Part shown: piece after piece, positions 53,954 to 63,774 of the stretch | Position numbering within the stretch: position 1 is the first letter of the stretch | How the letters are laid out: the number at the start of each line of letters is the position of its first letter | Position numbers and translations under genes: made by a program | Notes under the pieces: model-generated | Told to the model about the DNA's origin: nothing | The model's database searches: none | The model's input: the letters and a program-made list of their open reading frames with translations, nothing else | Assembly: GCF_001610955.1 (NCBI RefSeq) | Contig: NZ_CP014335.1 | Span: 2,613,001-2,677,000 of the forward strand | Source: Geobacillus thermoleovorans | GTDB taxonomy: Bacteria; Bacillota; Bacilli; Bacillales; Anoxybacillaceae | Reading direction: 5' to 3' | DNA: 64,000 nt

Positions 53954-55261
53954 TTATCGGTCGATCAGCTGGCACATCATCATCGCTTTGCCGACAAGAT
54001 CGCCTTCGTTATACACTTCGACATCCACTTTCCCGAACTTGCGCCCGAGCTCTAAAAGCTTTGCCCGCACGTCGACCGTGCTGTCGATTTGCACCGGCTT
54101 GATGAAGTAAATCGTGATATTTTCCATCACCAAATCGCCGCGTTTGTACGCGCGAAGCATGCGCGCCGCCGCTTCGGTGACGATCGTCGTAAACACGCCG
54201 TACGAGAGCGTCCCTAAATAGTTCGTCATCTGCGGCGTGATCGTGCAGCGAAACAGCGTTTCTTTGTCGCCTGACTCACGAAACTGGGCGGTGATGAGAT
54301 CATCGATCGTCTCCCCGACTTGCGGCTGGCGCTGCGCCATTTGCAGCGCTTTTAACACGTCTTGGCGGCTGATGATCCCTTGCAGCCGGTTATAGTCATC
54401 CACCACCGGGAGAAGCTCAATTCCTTCCCATACCATAATATGAGAAGCAAACGCCACTGACGTTTTTCCGTTCACCGTAATCGGCTGCTTCGTCATCACC
54501 TTTTCGATCGGCAGCTGCCGGTCGACATCCAGCACGTCTTTTGCCGTCACAACCCCTTGCACTTTCAGCTCATCATCGACGACCGGGAACCGGCTATGGC
54601 GCGTCTCTTTGTTCAACGCATACCACCGCTCAATCGGATCATGGACGCGCAAGTACGCTGTTTTGTCAAGCGGAATGAGAATATCCTCGACCAACACAAT
54701 TTCTTTTTTGATGAGCTGGTCGTAAATCGCCCGGTTGATCATCGTCGCGACCGTAAACGTGTCATAGCTCGTCGAAATGATCGGCAGCTGCCGCTCATCG
54801 GCGAGCTTTTTCACGTGGTCGGCCGTGTCAAACCCGCCGGTGATGAGCACGGCCGCCCCCGCCTGAAGCGCCAGCTCGTGCGCCTTCGTCCGGTTGCCGA
54901 CGATAAGCAAATCCCCTGCGCCCGTATAGCGCATCATCGCCTCCAGCTGCATTGCGCCGATGACAAAACGGTTGAGCGTCTTATGCAACCCTTCACGTCC
55001 GCCAAGCACTTGGCCGTCCACAATGTTGACAACCTCGGCGTACGTAAGCTTCTCAATGTTTTCCTTCCGTTTCTTCTCAATCCGGATCGTGCCGACGCGT
55101 TCAATCGTGCTCACATACCCTTTGTTCTCGGCGTCCTTGATCGCCCGGTACGCCGTCCCTTCGCTTACGCCCATTTCCTTGGCGATCTGCCGGACAGAAA
55201 TTTTCTCGCCGATCGGCAGCCGGTGGATGTATTCCAAAATTTGCTCGTGTTTTGTCGCCAA
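53954..55261 (-). CDS. ytoI: HTH-DRTGG-CBS-hotdog regulator YtoI
   Basis: A 435-residue regulator-like protein with four parts: N-terminal winged HTH (SVRQIAKEMGVSEGTAYRAIKDAE), a DRTGG domain (about 80-185), two CBS repeats (about 185-305) and a C-terminal hot-dog domain (about 330-430). The architecture matches B. subtilis YtoI. CBS pairs usually sense adenine nucleotides; the hot-dog part may bind acyl-CoA. The start is TTG 55259-55261 (LATKHEQILEYIH) after AAAGGGTGAAG. Target genes are unknown. Confidence 0.9.
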   Translation of the reverse strand: MATKHEQILEYIHRLPIGEKISVRQIAKEMGVSEGTAYRAIKDAENKGYVSTIERVGTIRIEKKRKENIEKLTYAEVVNIVDGQVLGGREGLHKTLNRFVIGAMQLEAMMRYTGAGDLLIVGNRTKAHELALQAGAAVLITGGFDTADHVKKLADERQLPIISTSYDTFTVATMINRAIYDQLIKKEIVLVEDILIPLDKTAYLRVHDPIERWYALNKETRHSRFPVVDDELKVQGVVTAKDVLDVDRQLPIEKVMTKQPITVNGKTSVAFASHIMVWEGIELLPVVDDYNRLQGIISRQDVLKALQMAQRQPQVGETIDDLITAQFRESGDKETLFRCTITPQMTNYLGTLSYGVFTTIVTEAAARMLRAYKRGDLVMENITIYFIKPVQIDSTVDVRAKLLELGRKFGKVDVEVYNEGDLVGKAMMMCQLIDR

Positions 55262-55334
55262 CGGTTCTTCACCCTTTACGCGTTTGTTACTTTCATTATA
55301 ACGGGCCTGGCGGCGGGGATTCAACGGTCGCGCC

Positions 55335-55378
55335 GGCCATCATAAAGCGCCCTTCCCAAAGCGGGAAGAGCGCCTCTG
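55335..55378 (-). terminator. Terminator of ytkL
   Basis: On the minus strand GGCGCTCTTCCC pairs with GGGAAGGGCGC, followed by a short TTTAT. Confidence 0.6.
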
Positions 55379-56059
55379 TTACAGCTCGATGCTTTCCCCC
55401 GGTTTCAACGCGCGGCCGACGCCCGGCGGAAGGAGCGAGACGAACCGCTCGGGGTCTTGGGTGATCGGCGGGAACGTGTTGTAATGGATCGGCACGACGA
55501 GTTTCGCCCCGAGCCACTCGGCGGCGACCGCCGCGTCTTCCGGCCCCATCGTGAAGCTGTCCCCAATCGGCAAAAAGGCGACATCGATGTTATGGCGCTC
55601 GCCGATCAGCTTCATGTCGGAAAACAGCCCGGTATCGCCGGCATGATAGATCGTTTTGCCTTCGGACGTGAACAAAATGCCGGTCGGCATGCCTAAATAA
55701 ATGATTTGCTTGTCGTCCGTCACAAACCCGGAGCTGTGGAACGCCTGCGTGAACTTGACCGTGCCAAAGTCAAATTCGCGCGCCCCGCCGATGTTCATGC
55801 CAAACGTCTCGACGCCTTGCCAGCTTAAATACGTCGCCAGCTCAAATGTGGCCACGACAAGGGCGTTGTTCCGCTTGGCGATTTCAACCGTATCGCCGAC
55901 ATGATCCCCGTGCCCGTGCGTCAACAAAATGACATCCGCTTTCACATCCGCCGCGTTCAAATCGGTCGTCGTATTGCCGGTGATGAACGGGTCGATCAAA
56001 ATCGTTTTTCCGTTCGTCTCAATGCGGACGACCGAATGGCCATGGTAGCTGATTTTCAT
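55379..56059 (-). CDS. ytkL: UPF0173 metal-dependent hydrolase YtkL
   Basis: A 226-residue metallo-beta-lactamase-fold hydrolase. THGHGDH at 47-53 is the metal-binding motif; [12 protein letters not shown] and PIHYNTFPP supply later ligands. Substrate is unknown; some relatives act on phosphoesters or N-acyl compounds. Start ATG 56057-56059 (MKISYHGHS) with AAAGGAGAG upstream. Confidence 0.92.
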   Translation of the reverse strand: MKISYHGHSVVRIETNGKTILIDPFITGNTTTDLNAADVKADVILLTHGHGDHVGDTVEIAKRNNALVVATFELATYLSWQGVETFGMNIGGAREFDFGTVKFTQAFHSSGFVTDDKQIIYLGMPTGILFTSEGKTIYHAGDTGLFSDMKLIGERHNIDVAFLPIGDSFTMGPEDAAVAAEWLGAKLVVPIHYNTFPPITQDPERFVSLLPPGVGRALKPGESIEL

Positions 56060-56198
56060 CGTCACATCTCTCCTTTCCACTACACATGATTCGCCGCCGC
56101 CCATCCATTCCCTTCTTTTCCCTCCTGTCCATTTACAAACGGCCCGTTTCTTGATACGCTCAAAATGGACGATCACGAAAAAAGGAAGGAAGGGAACG

Positions 56199-57293
56199 AT
56201 GAACCAACGGCTGGATGCTTTTTCATCATGGCTTCAACATCATGATGATTCATTTGCCTTCATTACGTCAAGCGCCAACGTTTTTTATTTGAGCGGCTTT
56301 TTTTGCGATCCACACGAGCGGCTGCTTGCATTGCTTGTCTTCCCTGACAGCGAGCCCGCGCTCGTCTGTCCGCAAATGGAAGTCCCGCGCGCCCGCCGGA
56401 GCGGCTTTGGGTATACGGTGATCGGCTACGACGACAGCACCGACCCATGGGAAGAGATCGGGCGCCATCTCGAAGCGCGCGGCGCAAAACCCGGCTTGAT
56501 TGCCATCGAGAAAAACCATTTGTCGTTCGCCCGTTTCGAGCGTCTCTCGGCATTGTTTCCAAACGCCAAGTGGCACGACGCCGAAGAAAAGCTGCGCCAG
56601 CTTCGCCTGATCAAGGATGAGCAGGAAATGAAGGTGTTGCGCCAGGCGGCGGAACTTGCCGACAAAGCGATCGAAATCGGCGTCTCGGCCATCCGCCCGG
56701 GCGTGACAGAGCTCGAACTTGTCGCCGTTATTGAATATGAGCTGAAAAAACTCGGCGTTGAAGGGATGTCGTTTCCCACGACCGTGCTCACGGGCGCAAA
56801 ATCAGCCGATCCGCACGGCGTGCCGGGAACGGCGGCGGTCGCACCAGGCGATTTCGTGCTGTTCGATTTGGGCGTCATCGTCGATGGGTATTGCTCCGAC
56901 ATTACCCGCACCGTCGTCTGTCAGACGGCAAGCGACGAACAGCGGCTCATTTACGATACCGTTCGGCGCGCCCAGCAGGCGGCGATCGACGCCTGCCGCC
57001 CGCAAACCGCGATGGGCGAGATCGACCGCGCCGCCCGAAACGTCATCGAACAAGCCGGCTACGGAGACTATTTCACCCACCGCGTCGGGCACGGCTTAGG
57101 GATCGAGATCCACGAATACCCATCGCTTCATGGCGCCAACAACGAACCGCTCGCCCCCGGCATGGTGTTTACAATCGAACCAGGCATTTACGTCCCATCC
57201 ATCGGCGGCGTGCGCATTGAAGACGACGTCGCGGTCACGGATCATGGGGTTGAGGTGTTGACGTCGTTTTCGAAGGAGTTGATCATTGTTTAA
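56199..57293 (+). CDS. M24 family Xaa-Pro peptidase
   Basis: A 364-residue creatinase-like N-domain plus pita-bread metallopeptidase. Metal ligands: Asp in [18 protein letters not shown] (both Asp), His in [12 protein letters not shown], Glu in FTIEPGIY and Glu in RIEDDVAVT. It likely removes residues from X-Pro peptides in the cytosol. Start ATG 56199 after AAGGAAGGGAACG. Divergent from ytkL with a 139-bp gap. Confidence 0.9.
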   Translation: MNQRLDAFSSWLQHHDDSFAFITSSANVFYLSGFFCDPHERLLALLVFPDSEPALVCPQMEVPRARRSGFGYTVIGYDDSTDPWEEIGRHLEARGAKPGLIAIEKNHLSFARFERLSALFPNAKWHDAEEKLRQLRLIKDEQEMKVLRQAAELADKAIEIGVSAIRPGVTELELVAVIEYELKKLGVEGMSFPTTVLTGAKSADPHGVPGTAAVAPGDFVLFDLGVIVDGYCSDITRTVVCQTASDEQRLIYDTVRRAQQAAIDACRPQTAMGEIDRAARNVIEQAGYGDYFTHRVGHGLGIEIHEYPSLHGANNEPLAPGMVFTIEPGIYVPSIGGVRIEDDVAVTDHGVEVLTSFSKELIIV

Positions 57294-57337
57294 CGAGAGA
57301 GGCCATTGGCAAAAGCTGCCGCGAATGAGCGCATCAA

Positions 57338-57390
57338 AAAAGCTGTCCACCGGCCCGATCCCCAAGCCGATTCGGACAGCTTTGTTTTCT
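57338..57390. terminator. Bidirectional terminator between the peptidase gene and ald
   Basis: AGCTGTCC/GGACAGCT with a long loop; TTTGTTTTC follows on the plus strand and TTTTTTGATG on the minus strand. Confidence 0.8.
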
Positions 57391-57423
57391 CATCGCCATC
57401 AAGGCGGCTCCATCTTCATTGTT

Positions 57424-58542
57424 TCATCCCTGCAGCAACGAATGAACATCCGTATACGGCATGTTGTGCGCCGCCGCGACCGCTTCGTACACGATGTGCC
57501 CGTCGAGCGTGTTGATCCCTTTTAACAGCGCCGGATTGTCGAGGCAAGCGGCGCGGTAGCCTTTGTTGGCGATTTGCAAGGCGTATGGGATCGTGACGTT
57601 CGTAAGCGCGAATGTTGACGTACGCGGCACAGCGCCCGGCATGTTCGCGACGGCGTAATGGACGACGCCGTGCTTGACGTATGTCGGATCGTCGTGCGTC
57701 GTGACGCGGTCGGTCGTTTCAAAAATGCCGCCTTGGTCAATGGCGACGTCGACCAACACCGAGCCTGGCGTCATCGAGCGCACCATCTCTTCCGTCACAA
57801 GCTTCGGCGCTTTCGCCCCCGGGATCAAGACGGCGCCGACGACCAAATCGGATTCGCGCACGCACTCGGCGATATGATACGAGTTGGACATCAACGTCGT
57901 CACTTGGTCGCCGAACAAATCATCGAGCTCGCGCAGCCGCTCGGCGTTAATGTCCAAAATCGTCACGTCCGCCCCGAGGCCGACCGCGATTTTCGCCGCG
58001 TTCGTCCCCGCTGTGCCGCCGCCGATGATCGTCACTTTGCCGCGCCGCACCCCGGGCACGCCGCCAAGCAAAATGCCTTTCCCGCCGTGCGGCTTCTCGA
58101 GAAACTGGGCGCCGACTTGCACCGACATGCGGCCGGCGACTTCACTCATCGGCGTCAACAGCGGCAGCGAGCCGTTCGCAAGCTGCACCGTCTCGTAAGC
58201 GATGCCGACCACTTTTTGCTCGACGAGCGCTTTCGTGAGCGCTTCGGCCGCGGCTAAATGCAAATACGTAAACAAAATCAATCCGGGGCGAAAATAGCGG
58301 AACTCCTCAGCCAGCGGTTCTTTCACTTTCAACACCATCTCCGCCGCCCAGGCATCTTCCGCTTTCGTCACGATCACTGCCCCGGCTTTTTCATACTCGG
58401 AATCGGAAAAACCCGACCCAGCGCCGGCTTCCGTCTCCACATACACGTCATGCCCCGCTTTGACGAGCGTCATCACGCCTGCCGGAGTGATGGCGACGCG
58501 GTTTTCATTGTTTTTGATTTCTTTTGGAATGCCGATCTTCAT
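57424..58542 (-). CDS. ald: Alanine dehydrogenase
   Basis: A 372-residue NAD-dependent enzyme for L-alanine to pyruvate and ammonia, used in catabolism and spore outgrowth. [20 protein letters not shown], the Lys/His substrate site (EVLKVKEP region, YLHLAA) and Rossmann [24 protein letters not shown] are seen. Same length as the B. stearothermophilus enzyme. Start ATG 58540-58542 after AAAGGAGG. Downstream of an SDR gene on the same strand. Confidence 0.96.
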   Translation of the reverse strand: MKIGIPKEIKNNENRVAITPAGVMTLVKAGHDVYVETEAGAGSGFSDSEYEKAGAVIVTKAEDAWAAEMVLKVKEPLAEEFRYFRPGLILFTYLHLAAAEALTKALVEQKVVGIAYETVQLANGSLPLLTPMSEVAGRMSVQVGAQFLEKPHGGKGILLGGVPGVRRGKVTIIGGGTAGTNAAKIAVGLGADVTILDINAERLRELDDLFGDQVTTLMSNSYHIAECVRESDLVVGAVLIPGAKAPKLVTEEMVRSMTPGSVLVDVAIDQGGIFETTDRVTTHDDPTYVKHGVVHYAVANMPGAVPRTSTFALTNVTIPYALQIANKGYRAACLDNPALLKGINTLDGHIVYEAVAAAHNMPYTDVHSLLQG

Positions 58543-58630
58543 TACTTTTTCCTCCTTTTTCCTTCCCGCTTCTTCTTTTATTGTGCCCCGTTTCGCGCAA
58601 AAGCAAACGAAAAAGGAGGAGGCGCTGTTC

Positions 58631-59395
58631 TCAACGGAAAAGGTGGCGGTAAATGACGTTCGCTCCGCCGGTGACGTCAATGACGGCGCCGGTGATGAAA
58701 TCCGAGTCGTCCTCGCATAAAAACGCGATCACGCGGGCGATATCTTCACCAGTCCCCGGGCGTCCGACCGGCGTTTCCGCATCCCGCCTGGCGCGGGCGT
58801 CGGCGATCCCCGCCTCTTTCATGGCGCCGACAATATTGCCTGGGCACACCATATTGGCGGTAATGCCATATTCCGCCTCTTCCAGGGCGATCGTTTTCGT
58901 CAGCGATACAAGCCCGACTTTCGCCGCGCCGAACGCCGAACGGTGCACCCAGCCCGGGGCATCCGCCGCTCCTTGAAATCCGTACGTAATGATGCGGCCA
59001 AACCGTTGTTTTCGCATAATCGGGATCGTCCTTCTCACTAAATGGAAGACCGAGCTCAAATTGCCTTCAATCATTTCGTACCATTCGTTTTCCGTATAAT
59101 CGGCCAGCTTTTTCCGTTCAAAAATGTACGGCCCTGCATTGTTGATGAGGCAGTCAATGCGGCCAAACCGCTCCATGGCGGCGTCCACAAGCGCCGCTAA
59201 ATCGTTTTTGTCCGTCACATCTCCCTGCACAAACTGGAGGCGGTCAGCGGCGCCGCGGTACTTCTCGGCAAGCGAGCGCACCGCCTGTTCATCGCTCCGG
59301 TAGTTCACCGTCACCGAGTAGCCTTTATCAAGCAGCAGCTCGGTCACTTTTCTCCCCAATCCTTTCGCTCCGGCCGTAATCAAGGCGTGCCGCAC
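58631..59395 (-). CDS. SDR-fold protein lacking the catalytic Tyr
   Basis: A 254-residue short-chain dehydrogenase-like protein. The nucleotide site is TAGAKGLG (variant of TGxxxGxG) and NNAG (85-88) is present. The catalytic YxxxK is F155-G-A-A-K159, and the expected Ser near 139 is missing (IITYGFQGA). So proton transfer as in normal SDRs is not expected. The C-terminal [10 protein letters not shown] is normal. The start is GTG 59393-59395 after GAGGGAGAAGG. Comparable to the YtkK-like protein of Bacilli; function unknown. It lies 88 bp upstream of ald. Confidence 0.82.
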   Translation of the reverse strand: MRHALITAGAKGLGRKVTELLLDKGYSVTVNYRSDEQAVRSLAEKYRGAADRLQFVQGDVTDKNDLAALVDAAMERFGRIDCLINNAGPYIFERKKLADYTENEWYEMIEGNLSSVFHLVRRTIPIMRKQRFGRIITYGFQGAADAPGWVHRSAFGAAKVGLVSLTKTIALEEAEYGITANMVCPGNIVGAMKEAGIADARARRDAETPVGRPGTGEDIARVIAFLCEDDSDFITGAVIDVTGGANVIYRHLFR

Positions 59396-59454
59396 CCTTC
59401 TCCCTCCTCGTCGCGATTTGCTGTCTCATTTTTACTTTACTACAAACCGGAGCG

Positions 59455-59500
59455 AATACAAAAAAATAACCATAACGCGCAGGCGCTATGGCTATTCGCC
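59455..59500 (-). terminator. Terminator of the 46-residue gene
   Basis: On the minus strand AGCCATAGCGC pairs with GCGTTATGGTT (loop CTGC), followed by seven T. Confidence 0.85.
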
Positions 59501-59632
59501 GACTTCGCGGCGCGGGTCGTAATACGATTCATCCTCGTCAACAATGCCGCTTTCATACGACTCGGTAATTTGCTCGGTGATCGTCCGCACTTCCTCCTCA
59601 TCGTACTGCCAGTCGTTATACCGCTTTTCCAT
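59492..59632 (-). CDS. Small acidic protein, 46 residues
   Basis: A short frame from ATG 59630-59632 to TAG 59492-59494 codes MEKRYNDWQYDEEEVRTITE and goes on to ESGIVDEDESYYDPRREVGE. It is very acidic with many Tyr. GGGGAGGAAGAGC precedes the ATG at good spacing and a strong terminator starts at its stop, so it is very likely expressed. I do not recognise the family; it looks like a small conserved Bacillaceae protein. Confidence 0.8.
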   Translation of the reverse strand: MEKRYNDWQYDEEEVRTITEQITESYESGIVDEDESYYDPRREVGE

Positions 59633-59744
59633 TGCTCTTCCTCCCCTGTTCACAAAATCTCAATATATGGCCTAGTTTCTCGTCAAAGGGCGATGGGTAT
59701 ACCATATATAGAGATAGCATTTTTAACCAAAGGGAGGGGAGAAC

Positions 59745-60191
59745 ATGACCATGACCTACCAAACGATCGTCGTCGCCGTCGATGGCTCGAAAGAAGCGGA
59801 ATGGGCGTTGAAAAAAGCGATCCAAATCGCCAAGCGAAACGGAGCGAAACTCATTTTGTCCCACATCATCGATTTGCGCGGGTTCACAACCGTGGAAGCG
59901 CACGATTACGCCCTCGCCGAACGGTCGGAGCAATATGCGAACGAACTTCTGGAACGGTATAAAAACGAAGCCATCGCCGCCGGGCTCGACGATGTGGACA
60001 TCGCGGTCGAATTCGGCTCGCCGAAAGTGAAAATCGCCAAAGACGTCGCTCCGAAATACAAAGCCGATCTCATCGTTTGCGGGGCGACCGGTTTAAACGC
60101 TGTCGAACGGCTCTTGATCGGCAGCGTTTCCGAAAACATCGTCCGCCATGCGAAATGCGATGTGCTCGTTGTAAGGACGCCGAAAGAATAA
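59745..60191 (+). CDS. Universal stress protein (UspA family)
   Basis: A 148-residue single-domain USP. The N-terminal IVVAVDGSKEAEWALKKA and the ATP-binding GATGLNAVERLLIGSVSENIVRHAKCDVLVVR (G-x2-G-x9-G-S) are present, so it likely binds ATP. GGGAGGGGAG precedes ATG 59745; ATG 59751 is an alternative. Divergent from the 46-residue gene. Confidence 0.93.
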   Translation: MTMTYQTIVVAVDGSKEAEWALKKAIQIAKRNGAKLILSHIIDLRGFTTVEAHDYALAERSEQYANELLERYKNEAIAAGLDDVDIAVEFGSPKVKIAKDVAPKYKADLIVCGATGLNAVERLLIGSVSENIVRHAKCDVLVVRTPKE

Positions 60192-60277
60192 TGTCTTCGT
60201 CACATGAAGCAGATGGACCGAAAAACTTCCTTGTCCGATGCGAAAACATGTGACGGTCAAAAAAGAACACCCCGCCG

Positions 60278-61657
60278 TTACGGGGTGCTAAGCAACTGTT
60301 TCGCCTTCGCCAGCGCCGCGCGCACTTCGGCAAAACCGGTGCCGCCGGCGCTGTTGCGGCGGTTGACGGCCGTGCGCGGGTGCAAGGCGTCATAAATGTC
60401 TTCTTCAAAAAGCGGCGACGCTTCTTTGTACACGTCAAGCGGCAAATCAGCCAAAAAGACGCCTTGTTCGATGCAATGCAAGACGAGCTTGCCGACGATT
60501 TCATGCGCCTCACGGAACGGGACCCCTTTCGCGGCCAAGTAATCGGCAAGCTCGGTCGCGTTTGAAAAGTCTTGTTTCGTCGCCCGCTCCATCACGTCCG
60601 TGCGCACGTTCATCGTCTCAATCATACCGGTGAAAATTTTCAGCGACCCGATGACCGTCTTTACTGTATCAAACATGCCTTCTTTATCTTCTTGCATATC
60701 TTTATTGTAAGCAAGCGGCAGCCCTTTCATCACCGTGAGGAGCGCCATCAAGTGGCCGTACACGCGGCCGGTTTTGCCGCGGATGAGTTCGGCCATGTCC
60801 GGGTTTTTCTTTTGCGGCATGATGCTGCTGCCGGTCGCAAACGCATCATCCAGCTCAATGAACTGAAACTCTTGGCTTGACCAAAGAATCAACTCCTCGG
60901 CCAACCGCGACAGGTGCATCATGAGCATCGAACTGTTGCTTAAAAACTCGATGATGAAGTCGCGGTCGCTCACCGCATCGAGGCTGTTTTCGTAAATATC
61001 GGCAAAGCCCAAAAGCTCCGCCGTCCGATGCCGGTCGATCGGAAACGTCGTCCCGGCGAGCGCCCCGGCGCCGAGCGGCGAGCGGTTGATGCGCTTTTGC
61101 GACTCGGAAAACCGCTCATAGTCGCGCTCGAGCATCCAAAAATAAGCCAGCAGATGGTGGGCGAACGAAATCGGCTGCGCCCGCTGCAAATGCGTATATC
61201 CGGGCATGATCGTTTCGACATGCTTTTCGGCTTGAGCGACAAGCGCCCGCTGCATCCCGCGGATGAGGCCGAGAATCTCTTCAACCCGCTTGCGCAAGTA
61301 TAGATGCATATCGGTCGCCACTTGGTCGTTCCGGCTCCGTCCAGTGTGCAGCTTGCCGCCGACCGGTCCGATGTCGTCGATGAGCATTTTTTCAATGTTT
61401 AAATGAATGTCCTCGTAGGCAATGGAAAATTTGAGCTCCCCTTGCTTCGCCTTTTCCAACAGGCGGATGAGCCCGCCTTTGATCTGCTCTACATCGCCTT
61501 CAGGCAGGATGCCGCATTCGCCAAGCATCGTCACATGGGCAAGGCTGCCTTCAATGTCTTCTTCAACGAGCTCTTGGTCGAATGGGATCGACGCGCCAAA
61601 CTCGTCGACCCATTCTTCCGCTGTTTTCGTAAACCGTCCGCCCCAAAGCTTTTTCAC
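60278..61657 (-). CDS. argH: Argininosuccinate lyase
   Basis: A 459-residue fumarase/aspartase-superfamily enzyme, last step of arginine synthesis. Signature [20 protein letters not shown] and [19 protein letters not shown] are present. By family alignment it starts at GTG 61655-61657 ([15 protein letters not shown]). The ribosome-like GGAAGGAGG lies too far upstream (about 22 nt); an in-frame ATG at 61697-61699 would add 14 residues. An ATG overlaps the argG stop. Coupled with argG. Confidence 0.93.
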   Translation of the reverse strand: MKKLWGGRFTKTAEEWVDEFGASIPFDQELVEEDIEGSLAHVTMLGECGILPEGDVEQIKGGLIRLLEKAKQGELKFSIAYEDIHLNIEKMLIDDIGPVGGKLHTGRSRNDQVATDMHLYLRKRVEEILGLIRGMQRALVAQAEKHVETIMPGYTHLQRAQPISFAHHLLAYFWMLERDYERFSESQKRINRSPLGAGALAGTTFPIDRHRTAELLGFADIYENSLDAVSDRDFIIEFLSNSSMLMMHLSRLAEELILWSSQEFQFIELDDAFATGSSIMPQKKNPDMAELIRGKTGRVYGHLMALLTVMKGLPLAYNKDMQEDKEGMFDTVKTVIGSLKIFTGMIETMNVRTDVMERATKQDFSNATELADYLAAKGVPFREAHEIVGKLVLHCIEQGVFLADLPLDVYKEASPLFEEDIYDALHPRTAVNRRNSAGGTGFAEVRAALAKAKQLLSTP

Positions 61658-61719
61658 GAATCTCGCCGCAGAGGAATGCGACTTCCTCCTTCCTTTCATG
61701 AAGTTCCCTTCATTTTCCT

Positions 61720-62940
61720 TCATTGGCCGGTCGGCACTGACGCCTTGTTTTGCTTGTTCACGATGCTGTGCACTTTCGTCGGCAGGCCGTACAGCGAAAT
61801 GAATCCGACCGCCGCTTGATGGTCAAATTCATCTTCGGACGTGTATGTTGCCAATTTTTCATCATAGAGCGAGAACGGCGATTTGCGCCCTTCGACGATC
61901 GCATGGCCTTTAAACAGCTTCACGCGCACGACGCCGGTGACGTTTTTCTGCGTTTCTTTCAAAAACGCGACCAACGCGTCTTTCAGCGGTGAGAACCAAA
62001 GGCCGTTGTAAATGACTTCGGCGATTTTTTGTTCGATGATCGGTTTGAAATGGGCGACTTCTCTCACCAATGTCAAGTCTTCCAGCTCTTTATGCGCTTT
62101 AATGAGCGTGATCGCCCCTGGGCATTCGTACACTTCGCGCGACTTGATGCCGACAAGGCGGTTTTCGACGTGGTCGATGCGGCCGACGCCATGCTTGCCG
62201 GCCAACGCATTCAGCTCCAAAATCAATTGCGCAAGCGGATACGCCTTCCCGTTTAACGTCACCGGCACGCCTTGTTCAAAGCCGATCTCGATGACATCCG
62301 GCACATCCGGCGCGTTCTCAAGCGAAGCCGTCAGCTCATACGCCTCTTCCGGCGGCGCCGCCCACGGGTCTTCCAAAATGCCGCACTCGTTGCTTCGTCC
62401 CCACAAGTTTTGGTCGATGGAAAACGGGCTGTCAAGGTCAACCGGAATTGGAATGCCGTGCTTTTTCGCGTATTCGATTTCTTCCTCGCGCGACCAGCTC
62501 CACTCGCGCACCGGGGCGATCACGTCCAAATCTGGATTGAGCGCTTTGATCGACACTTCAAAGCGCACTTGGTCGTTCCCTTTCCCCGTGCAGCCGTGGG
62601 CCACCGCCACCGCGCCTTCAAGCTCGGCGATTTCAACGAGTTTTTTCGCGATGAGCGGACGCGACAGCGCCGAAACGAGCGGATATTTCCCTTCGTACAA
62701 CGCGTTCGCCTGCAAGGCGATGAGTGCATACTCGTTCGCAAACTCGTCTTTGACGTCGATCACGTACGATTTCATCGCGCCGACTTTGAGCGCTTTTTCT
62801 TTCACGAAATCGAGGTCTTTCCCTTCGCCAAGGTCCAAGCAGCACGCGATCACATCATAGCCGCGCTCCTGAAGCCACTTGATCGCAACTGATGTATCTA
62901 AACCACCAGAGTATGCCAGCACCAATTTCGGATTTGCCAT
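61720..62940 (-). CDS. argG: Argininosuccinate synthase
   Basis: A 406-residue ATP-dependent ligase joining citrulline and aspartate. N-type P-loop [10 protein letters not shown] (8-17), [13 protein letters not shown] and [23 protein letters not shown] are conserved. GAGAGGAG precedes the ATG at 62938-62940. First gene of argG-argH behind an ArgR-type operator. Confidence 0.97.
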   Translation of the reverse strand: MANPKLVLAYSGGLDTSVAIKWLQERGYDVIACCLDLGEGKDLDFVKEKALKVGAMKSYVIDVKDEFANEYALIALQANALYEGKYPLVSALSRPLIAKKLVEIAELEGAVAVAHGCTGKGNDQVRFEVSIKALNPDLDVIAPVREWSWSREEEIEYAKKHGIPIPVDLDSPFSIDQNLWGRSNECGILEDPWAAPPEEAYELTASLENAPDVPDVIEIGFEQGVPVTLNGKAYPLAQLILELNALAGKHGVGRIDHVENRLVGIKSREVYECPGAITLIKAHKELEDLTLVREVAHFKPIIEQKIAEVIYNGLWFSPLKDALVAFLKETQKNVTGVVRVKLFKGHAIVEGRKSPFSLYDEKLATYTSEDEFDHQAAVGFISLYGLPTKVHSIVNKQNKASVPTGQ

Positions 62941-62959
62941 GGTCGTTCTCCTCTCTTGT

Positions 62960-62995
62960 CAAATAAATATACTTAAACATAAATAAATATTCAAA
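62960..62995 (-). promoter_or_regulatory. argGH promoter with tandem ARG boxes
   Basis: On the minus strand -35 TTGAAT (62989-62994), 17-bp spacer, -10 TATATT (62966-62971). Two AT-rich 18-bp sites, TTTGAATATTTATTTATG (62978-62995) and GTTTAAGTATATTTATTTG (62960-62978), resemble ARG boxes (TNTGNATWWWWATNCANA, with the second half degenerate). Repression by ArgR/AhrC with arginine is inferred. Confidence 0.75.
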
Positions 62996-63120
62996 TTTAA
63001 TACATTATCACTTTATCAGCTTTCGGATCATTTTTCAATACGTATTCCTGAAAAAGCATAAAAATTCCACCACGCTCTATGGGGACGTTTCGTATAATAG
63101 AAGAAAAGGAGGCCATGAGG

Positions 63121-63471
63121 ATGAACGGCATCTTCATCGAAGACAAACGGCTCGGCATCCGCCTGCCGCATCTGGACAAGCCTTGGGAGGACTACAGCCC
63201 AAACGAACAAGAGGCGATTTTACTGGAATGGGAAACGATCCGCGGCTTGATCCCCGACCGCATCGCCGAACTGGAGCGGGAAATCAACGAAAAACAAGAC
63301 GCGCTCGGCCAAGAAGCGGATTTTGCGCGCTCGTGCCAGCTCAATGCTGACATCGCCGAGCTCGCTTCGATCGTCAACGATTTATGGATTTGGTATCGCA
63401 CCGCTCCATCCGTTTCATCGCCGACACGGAAAAAAGCGGGTCGAAAAACCATAACACCCCATAACAAATGA
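63121..63471 (+). CDS. Conserved hypothetical protein, 116 residues
   Basis: Not recognised. The protein starts MNGIFIEDKRLGIRLPHLDKPW (in parts), has a helical, probably coiled middle (LIPDRIAELEREINEKQDALGQEADFARSCQLNADIAELASIV in pieces) and a basic disordered tail (SSPTRKKAGRKTITPHNK). No signal or membrane segment. AAGGAGG lies 8 nt before ATG 63121; an ATG two codons upstream is too close. Codon use matches the neighbours. Divergent from argGH. Confidence 0.75.
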   Translation: MNGIFIEDKRLGIRLPHLDKPWEDYSPNEQEAILLEWETIRGLIPDRIAELEREINEKQDALGQEADFARSCQLNADIAELASIVNDLWIWYRTAPSVSSPTRKKAGRKTITPHNK

Positions 63472-63774
63472 GCGCCGATGCCGCTTGTCCCCTTTTTGAA
63501 GACGGCAGACAAACCATGCGGCCGCAACAATTTTGACGAGAAGATCGAGGATTGATGCGGCGGATTCCGCCGCGATGACGAAGGATACGCTGTCGCAAAC
63601 GAAAGCTTTCTTGGCGATTGAAGAGGAGCACTCAAGCTGGAGAGCTCCTCTTTTTTCATTCTATCCCCTTTCTCAAACGATTTCCATTTATTATCCGCCA
63701 AAAATATATTGAATTTTATTTTTATTTCAATTATTATTGATTTGACTCCTTTTCACACAACGGAGGGATCAGAC
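63472..63774 (+). other. Gap with terminator before the acyl-CoA synthetase gene
   Basis: No gene is seen. A terminator at 63619-63656 (GAAGAGGAGC/GCTCCTCTTTTTTC on the plus strand) ends the upstream gene. An AT-rich promoter region (63690-63745) precedes acsA. Confidence 0.7.
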
